Assembly: GCA_916048095.2 (NCBI GenBank)
Contig: OU696572.1
Span: 8,688,629 to 8,752,628, forward strand
Reading direction: 5' to 3'
From: Sacculina carcini
Taxonomy: Eukaryota; Arthropoda; Thecostraca; Sacculinidae
DNA length: 64,000 nt
Within the stretch, counting starts at the first letter, position 1. Each line of letters opens with the position of its first letter. Positions 55,648-64,000 of the stretch are shown one piece after another. The translations under genes and the position numbers were made by a program. Under the pieces are notes generated by a model, which worked only from the letters and a program-made list of their open reading frames with translations, was not told where the DNA came from and did not search any database.

Positions 55648-55928
55648 CAGTGGTTTTCTCTGTTCCCCACTTCTTACTGAGCCAACACTTAATTTTACAA
55701 AAAAACAGCGCTAATAAATCCAATAAATTCTGTTTTTCACAATATTAAATAAAATAAGATCACAAGAAACGATAATAAATTAATTCGGGTTGATAAAACA
55801 CATTGGGCTTTCTGTCCGACCTTAAATTGTCATTTGGCAACACCTCGATTTCACTCGACAACCCAACTTCATGAGGTCATCCTTCCATTCCCACCAGTGG
55901 GCAATTGCCCACAGGTTATGTACCAATG
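55648..55928. mobile_element. hAT-like MITE
   Basis: 281 bp, starting CAGTGGTTTTC and ending ...CCAATG, with a duplicated 8-bp flank (gtctagac / gtctagat, 7 of 8). It lies in an intron of SLC23 copy B. Confidence 0.5.
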
Positions 55929-56012
55929 GTCTAGATCCTACTGAAAATACCCCTTAGATCAAAGGAAATACTGACAGGGTGGCTTATATGCTTCTGATTT
56001 GTGTTTCCACAG

Positions 56013-56118
56013 GCACTGATCAGGAGCGAGGAATTATAAGCTGGAGTCCTGTTCATATTAGTCAACAGACAAAATCAAAGACATATAATCTGCCATGGAT
56101 ATCTGACAAAATAGAGGG
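56013..56118 (+). pseudogene. SLC23-type transporter copy B, penultimate exon
   Basis: It starts after tttccacag and completes the split Gly, then TDQERGIISWSPVHISQQTK and YNLPW. This is the cytoplasmic segment after the last helix (family pattern GTxEERGLxxW...YDLP). The donor is GG|GTAAGT. The terminal coding exon was not identified downstream. Confidence 0.75.
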
Positions 56119-56377
56119 GTAAGTTCCAACGGCGTAGTCACCAGGGTAACTATTTGGTATGGCAGCCCCAAACCAACAACTCCGATTAAATAAACGCAAC
56201 AAAATTTCAAATCAACCTAAGACAAGTGTGAAGGTGTTTGTCGTGAGAACAGGACGCAACAATTCAAACTGTATATCTTTTTTTTACTCTTTCCTTATTA
56301 ACTAAATAATAGTATATACACGATCATAAACTGGGCTTATAAACAATTTAATGGAACTGCTATATGAGTGATATCAG

Positions 56378-56647
56378 CAGTGGCGGCGCCAGGATTTTTC
56401 CGATGGTTGGGCTGAGGGGGAGCTAAGGAAAAGGTTGAGGGGACTTGGCGAAGCATGAAGAGCTACACTCGAACGCTGACTACATAATATTATAATAAGG
56501 GACTGGACACACTGATTGATTCCTCGAACTTGAACCATAATTACAGGGCTTCATTTACAGTGGTGAGAAATTTTCATGCTCATGATTATGATTTGGGGTG
56601 GGGGCTTGACATATTTGTCCCCACCACCCCCATTGGCGCCGCCACTG
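56378..56647. mobile_element. hAT-like MITE with perfect 8-bp target duplication
   Basis: 270 bp with terminal inverted repeats CAGTGGCGGCGCCA at both ends and the duplication GATATCAG at 56370-56377 and 56648-56655. No ORF. Confidence 0.85.
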
Positions 56648-57421
56648 GATATCAGTGATGCTCATTCATTTCTGTATGCATCCTTCTCGTAAATTCTTCT
56701 CGTGTTTCTGAATAGTTATAATTCAGCTTTACTGTATTATATTTCCAGTGTGACTTTATTTCCTAATGTTATTTGCTATTCTCTCTGTGTTGATTATTTA
56801 TCAAGGTGCATAGGGATGGCAGTCATGTAATTCCTTGCATTCGTCTCGCACCATTTCATCTTGTTCATTGATTTTAGTTATAATTATAATGATTATGATA
56901 GCACTAGCAATAAGGGTAATATTAATAGCAATAATGGTATAATAATAGCACGCATGTAGTAATAATTACTGTATAATGATAGTAATAGCATACAGAGTGA
57001 CAAAAGCGATTGCCTATCGGAAATGTTCTTAATCGACGAATCCGAACAACTGATGTTGAACTGATGAACGACAATTGACGACGAAACACTGATATTGAGA
57101 CAATTAACATTTTGGCAGGTGGAAATGGGCGCGGCATATTCCGATCAGCCCAACATATGAACAGCCTTATCTACCTCAATGTCGACCTCTGTCCATGTGC
57201 AGAACAAACTCTCAGCGGTAGAATCCTCCTACCACTGTCCAAATACTTCCGTTTGGCAGAACATGAAAATTGGACATTGTTGAGTTTACCGTTTGATACC
57301 TACCTGACGAATTGTTTGCATAGAACACATTATGTGTGCTGAATACTGCGATACAAAAGCAAGTTTGATAAAAAAAATTCGTACCAAATTGAATTTCCCT
57401 CCGTTTCTATGTGTGTGTATG

Positions 57422-57679
57422 CAGATCCGTTGCGAGGACTCATGAGGCCCCCCCCCCGAAGGCAACACTTGGGGCCCCCATTATAAATAAGTCATCAAAT
57501 AATGAATGTATTTATTTACATAATCAAATAATACAAGCTCAGGTGAAAACATCTCAGCAAAAAGGTAAAGTCTATACATAATATGATAAATTTTAATGTC
57601 ATACATGAAGCAACGGGGCCCCTCAGCACTCGGGGGCTCCCCCCGGCCGGGGGGTACGGGGGCGGTTGCTACGGCTCTG
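57422..57679. mobile_element. hAT-like MITE rich in C/G runs
   Basis: 258 bp, with ends cagatccgttgc and the complement cagagccgtagc. The 8-bp flank TGTGTATG is at 57414-57421 and 57680-57687. The flank lies in GT-rich sequence, so part of the match could be chance. Confidence 0.6.
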
Positions 57680-57687
57680 TGTGTATG

Positions 57688-57734
57688 TATGCATAGCTTC
57701 CTGTGTCGTGGGTGATGATAATGTCTATATGAGA

Positions 57735-57770
<36 letters not shown>

Positions 57771-58827
57771 ATTTTCGTGACTGTTTGGTGTTCGTGTCAT
57801 TTTATTGTTTCCAAAATGTTTTGTTTTAACATCAAGACTTTTTCTCTGTGCATGGAGGTTAATGTATGTCTGTCCTGTATACGACACTGGTTATGTTTGT
57901 GTTAAATAATAATAATAGCAATACATGTCCGTTTTATGACTTGGTTTGATGCAATCACAGGCAAAGTACAGTGCAAATTACGGCCGCGAGCACATAAGAA
58001 ACTCGTTATACAACAAGGAATTAGGATCATTATGTACAAAATAGCATCTTGGCCCATAATCCGAGTGCATCGCATCCCATTGCCACACCGAGTGCTGGCC
58101 AAAATGGTGGATGAGATGGATGGTGTATGATTGACAGAACCGTAACAACCGCCCCCCCTCCGAGCAGGATACACCGAGTATTGAGGGGGAACAGTTGCCT
58201 CACACGTGACATTGAAAATCATCATTAAGTAGCGCATAAAAGTACGTAAGTGCCCAGGAGACTTAGACCTCGGGATTCTCAGACCATGGGAAAAGGCATG
58301 AGCACGTTGTCTCAACAATACATAACAAGAATGATATGACGGGCAATAAACACAATATACACTAATTACACACAATATACAATAACTTTTAATATAATCG
58401 TGCTTTATTTATAATTTGCCCAATTATTGCCTTCAGAGGGAGGCATAAGACTTTGCATCGGATTTGATGATTGATTCATGATTGGCTGAAGAGAGCGAAT
58501 ATTCTTATACGATTCGTGGAGGAAAGCGAGTTGCATTAATTTAAGCTGGAAAAAACTGAGGACTGCACAAGCGTGACTGCTGCATCATCATCAGAGAAGA
58601 GACAAATAAAATAAAGTTGGCGGAGCATGAGACGACAGGAGCGGGTCACACGTCAGATGTTCGTTGATAAACTGAGGATCAAAATGCACACGAAGACGAC
58701 AAAGAGAGTGAGCTCGAGGTAAATAATAATTGGAGGAGATATAATGAGGGAGTGAAACACCAGAATTTCTGAACTGAAATGTTTTAGACGTAGGTTGTTG
58801 GGAGTTAGCTCCCCTGTGCTTGGCTGA
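57688..58827. other. No gene seen
   Basis: A GT microsatellite at about 57738-57766; otherwise unremarkable DNA without a conserved ORF. Confidence 0.5.
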
Positions 58828-59182
58828 GTGCGCTCTTGCGCCGTTGAATATTATATTGCGCAGTTGAGTATGGAATGGGTTAGGGATGATTTGTCTGATA
58901 GGAGGATGCGGACGGTGGTCAGAGGAGAACTGTCTGAGTGGGGTTCAGTAACGAGTGGGGTGCCCCAGGGATCGGTGCTGGGACTAATAATGTTCTTGGT
59001 ATACATAGATGATATGTCTAGGGGGATCAGCAGCTACATAAGCATGTTTGTCGATGATGCCAAGATCATGAAGGTCATCACAGGTGAAAAAGTTGTAAGG
59101 AGTTACAGCAGGATTTGGATAGGATAGAGGAATGGAGCGGGACATGGGGGATGCAGTTCAATGCGAGAAAGTGTCATATGGA
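58828..59182 (+). pseudogene. LINE reverse transcriptase palm fragment
   Basis: It encodes VTSGVPQGSVLGLIMFLVYI and FVDDAKIMKVI, the RT motifs with the catalytic FVDD. A frame change brings WSGTWGMQFNARKCHMEILK. This is typical of jockey/CR1-like LINEs. It is cut at about 59183 by a MITE copy. Confidence 0.8.
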
Positions 59183-59395
59183 GATTTTGAAAAACGTAAT
59201 TGCATTTTTTCATAAAAAAACATGGTTTCTTTTAAAAAAACACATGATAATTCAATGAATTTGTTTTGTTCTGCTGAAAAATTATTTCAAATGTCCGCAT
59301 GATTAAAACCATCTTTGAAAACATGGGTTTTCTCAATGAAATAAACTAAACCACCGGACCCGGATGCACTTTCAAACAGCCTCCTGAGGTATTTG
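59183..59395 (-). mobile_element. Copy of the interior of the 40716-43140 MITE
   Basis: The reverse complement of about 40930-41140 is recognisable along 200 bp (for example 'ccaccggacccg', 'aaaacatgggttttctcaatg', 'gcattttttcataaaaaaa'). It joins the LINE fragment on the left and the Ty3-type remnant on the right. Confidence 0.7.
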
Positions 59396-60227
59396 AGGAG
59401 GTGCACCTTTAGTGAGGATTCGGTGCTCCACACCCGGTAAATTTATACCTGGGAAACCTGTTGGCGGTGCGCACAGACGGCGGAATGAGTCGCTTCTGCG
59501 CACATCTTCGAAGCCGGCGCCGTCGTCGTCCGTATGTTGTGCCGCACTGACATGAACCACGTCGGGATGAGGCAGAGTCCCTGTGTGTCTGTTAACAGTG
59601 GACAAGTGAGTGACGCTGTCGATCAGGCGTCGGCCGCGCAGGTCTACCACCAAGCCGTACTCGCGGAGGAAGTCAGCTCCCAGAATTGGTGAAGGCACAC
59701 CCGCCACCAAAAACTTGAACGGGTAGGTCCTGCCGAGGAACAGGTCAACCTCAAGGCGGAAATCACGCTGGTAGACGGGGATCTTCGAGCCGTTCGCCGC
59801 GCGGAGTACTGGTGCTGACAGCGGGGTGTCACGTGAGCATGTGGCGGGCAGCAGTGACACCTCGCTGCCGCTGTCAACGAGGTAGCGACGGCCGCTGCGA
59901 TCAGTGACGTGAAGCAAGTGGCACGTGGAATTGCAGCCAGTCACCGCCACTAGTGCCGGCTGCGGTGTGCGTTTTCCTGCATCGATGGCGAATGTGCATG
60001 TGCCTGTACACTTGCGAGCCGCAGGTCCCCATTGTCGATGGTTTCTGCACCAGCGATTGACAAATGTGTCTGACGTGGACGACGCTGAACGACGATCGGA
60101 TACCGCTTGACTATTGCTGGCGGCTGGCTTCGCTAGGCGTGCTTGAGCTTGGCGAAGTGATGAGACCACTGCAGAATCATCATCGGGTCCGGAGTCGTGA
60201 ATAATCGCTGACACTGTCTGTGTGAGC
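59396..60227 (-). pseudogene. Ty3-type element 6: gag C-terminus and protease
   Basis: On the minus strand the frame has a CX3H...CX3C finger (WCRNHRQWGPAARKCTGTC). The aspartic protease follows with LVDSGSEVSLLP and the conserved LGADFLREYGLVVDL. It ends in linker sequence (GVEHRILTKGAPPQIP) just before RT and is cut off by the MITE copy at 59395. The upstream gag lies on the other side of the hAT insertion (63256-63751). Confidence 0.8.
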
Positions 60228-60539
60228 CAGGGGTCACCAAACTTTTTTCACATTGGGCCTGATAACTGAAAGAATGACGAGCGCGGGCCGCATAATCATT
60301 CTGTTCAATACTTGCAAGCCAGAACTAAAGCTCTGGGAAAAAATACGAAAAACTAAGCTTAGCATTCCATGTTAATCAAAACAAAAAGACAACTAACATT
60401 TTATTTACTAAAAAGTTTTCAAAGAAGGCGACGTAAGCAAAAAGATACATTAGACCTAATATGCACATATCCGAATCTCACAAACTAAACAGCAAAAAAG
60501 TGAGATTTGTGAAACTGATGTTTGGCTTTCAAGATAACA

Positions 60540-62647
60540 TCAATGTTTGGTTTGGAATTGCTGCATCCAATTAAGAGAATTGCTTTCAAATGTTCATCAG
60601 TCAATCTCATTCAACGTGTTGACTTCACATACTTCATTTTTGAAAGTGTTTGCTCACAGACATAAGTTTTTTCATACACTGATGCCATACCAGCGGCAAA
60701 TGTCTTCAATTTCGGAAACTCAGGATCAGGTAAGCAGCGGTAAAATTCGACAAGTTTTCCTTCTCTGTGCTTCACTTTCAACAAGTCATTTACTTGCAAA
60801 TCAATGAGCTCCAGCTGTAGTTCAACTGGCACATCATCAAGGTTATAGGTTAAATGCCTAAGTGGCAGCTGCTACACGGGAAGAAGCCGAAGCTTATGAA
60901 CACACAGGTGTGTCCCGTGCAGCTCGCTGCCACCGCAGAACCGACCCTCTCCACGTTATGGCGCCACAAGGACGTAAGACGTATTAGAGAGGGCCACCTC
61001 CCCAGAATGCATGGCACAACTCATGACTGATATCTGGTACCATCATTTTCTGCTGGGTGGACAGGGGCTGTGGGATTGTAGAATTCGCCCAATGAAATTC
61101 TGCTCCTCCGGGTTTCGAGCCACGGACCTCCCGCTTGTGAGGCGGGTGTGCTAACAACTGCACCACGGAGTCCACAAAAAATCAAGGTTACAATCAAACG
61201 GATTCTGGAACAGAAGAATGTCGCTCTCAGTTCTGTCGATATCTGAAAATCTCTCCAAAAAATGCTTTTTCAATTCACGAATAATCTTTTTTGGAAAATC
61301 GAGGTTGACATCTTCAGCGATTGAAGCGCAAAACTATCTGAAATAGTGAAAATGAGAGAAGTTTTCTCCTTCCAGTTGTGCTTCAAACAATGACAGCTTT
61401 CTCCGAAATCCTTTGATGATTCTGTAGGGATCACAGATGAGGTTATTCTTTCCCTGAAATTTCAAGTTCAGATCATTCATGTGGGATGTGATGTCGACCA
61501 AAAAAGACAACTTTGACAGCCAGATAGGATCTGACAGCTGTGGATCGGCTCTATCTTTTTCAGTGAGAAAAACATCTATTTCGTTTCGGAGCTTGTAAAA
61601 ACGAAACATGACTTTACCACAGCTGAGCCATCTCACTGCTGTGTAATATGGCAAGTCACAGAAATCAGAATGAATTTCTTCAAGAAAAGCCTGGAACTGA
61701 CGGTGATTGAGTGCATGTCCCCGAATGAAGTTCACAGCAGAAACGACTGGCTTCAGTACACAATAAATATCTAAGGCTTTCCCACAGAGTGCTTACTGAT
61801 GTATGATGCAGTGTATGAACAGAGCGCCTGGAATTTGAAGATCTTCCAACTGAGTCCTGATCTGCCTCACCAGACCCTTCCTCCCTCCAGTCATGTTTTT
61901 ACCTCCATCAACTGCAACCTCGAAGCTGATTCCACTGAAGGTTATAGTCTTGCAAAGTTTTGTGCACTTCCATGAAAATGTATTTTCCAGTTGTTGTTCC
62001 ATGCATGCTGCAATGGATGCCAACTCTTCTGTTATCGGAAAGTCCAAATTGACACCACGAATGAACACGAGAAGTTGTGACGTACTCGAGATATCAGTGG
62101 ACTCATCCAGCGCCAGAGAATACCACAAGAAGTTCATAGCTTTCTCACTTACCTGTAGCTCTTTGTTCACTCCAAGTTCTTCTGTTCTCCGCACAACTGA
62201 ACTTGTCGAAAGACTAATACTTCCAATCAAATCGGCTTTCTCAGGACACAAGTCATTTGCTGCTTCCATCATACACGCTTTGACGAAGTTGCCATCAGTA
62301 AACGGTTTTCCTCGGACTGCCATTTTATGCACTATTTTGTAACTTGTACGAGTGACAGATTAATTTTCAGCAAACTTTCTCGTGAAGACGTTTCTTTGAG
62401 TTTCTAAACCACGTTTCATGGACTCATATTTCTCAGAGCGTAACTTTCCAGAAAACTTTGAATATGTTGATAGATGGTTTGTTTCATAGTGACGCATAAT
62501 ATTGTACTCTTTCAAAACGGCAACACTTTCGCTACATATCACACAACTAGCTTTCTGGTCCTTTGTTTCCACAAAGAAGTACTTTGCTCCCCATTCTTTA
62601 TTGAAAACGCGACACTCGGCGTCCACTTTTCTTTCATTAGAAGCCAT
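60540..62647 (-). pseudogene. hAT transposase, disrupted
   Basis: It starts MASNERKVDAECRVFNKEWG at 62647. A BED-type finger follows (CVICSESVAVLKEYNIMRHYETNH), then the catalytic region with LALDESTDISSTSQLLVFIR and ISFEVAVDGGKNMTGGRKGL. The insertion domain has YYTAVRWLSCGKVMFRFYKL. The C-terminal dimerisation end contains VYEKTYVCEQTLSKMKYVKS near 60650. All large pieces stay in one frame, interrupted by in-frame stops at 62360, 61793 and 61334 and by the SINE. It is similar to the hAT family that gave rise to ZBED5 and GTF2IRD2 in vertebrates. Confidence 0.85.
60848..61180 (-). mobile_element. tRNA-derived SINE, copy 2 (full head)
   Basis: The minus-strand head reads GGACTCCGTGGTGCAGTTG then GTTAGCACACCCGCC, TCACAAG and the B-box GGCTCGAAACC. 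The anticodon position reads CAC within CTCACAA, pointing to a tRNA-Val-like origin. The body continues to 'aagcttcggcttcttcccg'. Flanking direct repeats atcaaggttata / atcaaggttaca (60836-60847 and 61181-61192) are its target duplication. It is inserted in the hAT element. Confidence 0.85.
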
Positions 62648-63255
62648 AATGAAGGGTGAAGAAAATGGGATCTGAAAATGAAAAAGAATTTGAATTAGAA
62701 ACATACTTAATACCCTATTGAAACATGAGTAAAGCAGAAGATTCAGGGGTCACTGCACAGTGTGGCAAAAAATCATTGTGAACAATTTGCCACACTGTGC
62801 ACTGGTGAAGCTACGGCTCACCAAAGGTACATATAAAGCTTATAGGTACATTTAGTAATGGAATATATCACATAAGGTGAGTTGAATAACACGAGGCTTC
62901 TATAGAATTATTATACTATGTTTGTTACTTTATGACCTCTAATCACACTTGTAGTCCACTTACCTATCACTGTCAAACAAAGAAATCCTGGTTACATACC
63001 TATAAAATGGATGACAGGCAAAAAGAAGTAAATATTACTGGAGCGTCGGACCTTTGTTGACAGCCGGACTCATCTAGGGATGGGAAAGATGCGTGTTTGT
63101 GTGTGTAGCCATGGAAACCATGGTGACGTCAGAGCGTAGGCGAAGCTACCACGAGCCGAGGAAGGACGTCAGTTCACCGTCGACGGGCCTGGTGAACTGA
63201 CGTCGCGGGCCGGATTCGGCCCGCGGGCCGTAGTTTGGTGACCCCTGGTGTGAGC

Positions 63256-63751
63256 TGATGATATGTGTCTGCTTTAACGGCGACTTCTACCAAATACATT
63301 TTTTCAAGCCACTCACGGCACAGCAGCCCAAGTGCAGGGGGCAGACGGGCCAAAAATGTCTCGACGATTATCTCGTGCTCTATATCGTTCGGATACAAAA
63401 TCTCCATGTCAGCAAACACCTCTGAGGGCCGACGTGATCCCAATTCGGCAGACAGGCTGTTCAGCCGCCTCAGTCGCTCAGCTGGGTGAGCTGAAGACGC
63501 TTCTTCAATCGAGCGCACAGCTGCGTGTAGCAGTCAGACGGAAGAGGACTTGCCGTGGCCAGGTCCTTCACCATGCGGAAACGTGACGCTGGTAATTTAG
63601 CCAGCACCTTCCTCATCATGGTGGTCTGCACTGTGATGCCAGCATCCGCCATTAAATTGTCGGACATAGCAATCCATGTATCGACGTCCATTGGATCGAA
63701 CGTTGATAGTTCGACACGTACAGCAACAACAAGCTCTGGAATATTCTCCAA
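63256..63751 (-). pseudogene. Gag N-terminal part of element 6, frameshifted
   Basis: One frame has LSTFDPMDVDTWIAMSDNLM and VRKLAKLPASRF-type capsid sequence (63751-63470). The next frame reads AERLRRLNSLSAELGSRRPS and FLARLPPALGLLCREWLEKM (63518-63256). The element is then interrupted by the hAT insertion, after which the same protein continues at 60227. The frames change near 63490. Confidence 0.72.
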
Positions 63752-63825
63752 TGACGGAGCACTGACAGACGACGCATGTGCAGATGCGCCGGTGATTAAA
63801 TTTTATGAAATGTCGTCTATTTAAG

Positions 63826-63849
63826 GAGGACTGTATTCGGGGTTACCAC
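63826..63849 (-). promoter_or_regulatory. Primer-binding site of element 6
   Basis: On the minus strand, GTGGTAACCCCGAATACAG directly follows the LTR end (GCTACA). Confidence 0.6.
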
Positions 63850-64000
63850 TGTAGCAACCGTCAAACACGCAGACAGAACACAACTGATATAATTGCACAC
63901 ACAAGACTCAATGACAACACACGAACATACATACAAGCCAATGCCCTGAAACAGATTATTTATTTATTTGATTATTTATTTGAAGAAATTCAAGGCCAAA
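63850..64000 (-). repeat. 5' LTR of element 6, cut by the window end
   Basis: The boundary is TG at 63850 (tgtagcaaccg), next to the primer site. The other end lies beyond the window, so length and identity to a partner LTR cannot be judged. Confidence 0.55.

Larger units (their letters stand above)
60228..63247 (-). mobile_element. hAT transposon (ZBED5/GTF2IRD2-like) inserted in element 6
   Basis: A 3020-bp element with terminal inverted repeats CAGGGGTCACCAAAC at both ends and a perfect 8-bp duplication GTGTGAGC (60220-60227 and 63248-63255). The transposase reads on the minus strand and is broken by stops and by a SINE at 60848-61180. Confidence 0.93.

Noticed and set aside
57112..57342. 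Possible last coding exon of SLC23 copy B after 56118
   Set aside because: The sequence after the cag at 57117 does not resemble the SLC23 C-terminus and hits a stop soon in the required frame.
61110..61180. Functional tRNA-Val gene
   Set aside because: The tRNA-like segment continues into a SINE body, sits inside a hAT insertion with its own target duplication, and the acceptor stem does not close.

Overview
The window is eukaryotic and almost certainly from an invertebrate animal. It contains multi-exon SLC23-type transporter exons with canonical splice sites, Ty3-type LTR retrotransposons, hAT transposons, LINE fragments, a tRNA-derived SINE and many long GT/CA/AT microsatellites. I cannot name the species. 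There is no operon structure, CRISPR array or prokaryotic gene.

Host genes. Two SLC23 (nucleobase/ascorbate) transporter copies are seen. Copy A is on the minus strand, with exons at 34483-34599, 848-1005 and 204-439, and continues off the left edge. Copy B is on the plus strand, with exons at 51851-51967, 52697-52854, 53146-53250, 55107-55248 and 56013-56118. Copy B looks decayed: exon 3 has a 131-bp deletion and the middle exons are missing. Beside each copy lies one intact, single-exon acyltransferase gene of the condensation/alcohol-acetyltransferase fold: copy C at 38642-40372 (+) and copy D at 49189-50934 (-). The order is SLC23(-)/AT(+) ... AT(-)/SLC23(+), so the pair is present twice in inverted orientation.

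Mobile DNA. Positions 1036-34482 are best read as a huge intron of SLC23 copy A filled with insertions. These are two LTR elements inside a repeat array (4742-9805 and 10490-15240), a deleted minus-strand Ty3-type element (about 15999-20451), and a small non-autonomous LTR element with identical LTRs (20600-21859). They also include a hAT transposase remnant (about 22516-24150), an LTR-like block driving an intronless TOX-type HMG-box ORF (24225-25127, minus), and an intact 1463-codon Gag-Pol element (26493-31405). On the right, 40716-43140 is a hAT-like MITE carrying a second small LTR element. 44267-45639 is a TA-flanked DNA transposon with a strong palindrome. 46923-48640 holds LINE remnants. 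53841 to about 54890 is a gag remnant with its LTR. 59400-64000 is a Ty3-type gag/protease split by a hAT element (60228-63247, 8-bp target duplication), which itself contains a SINE.

The most unusual items are the inverted SLC23/acyltransferase pair, the TOX HMG-box ORF directly behind an LTR with a perfect 73-bp inverted repeat in its leader, and the small LTR elements that share primer-site-like and polypurine signatures with the autonomous element at 4742-9805.
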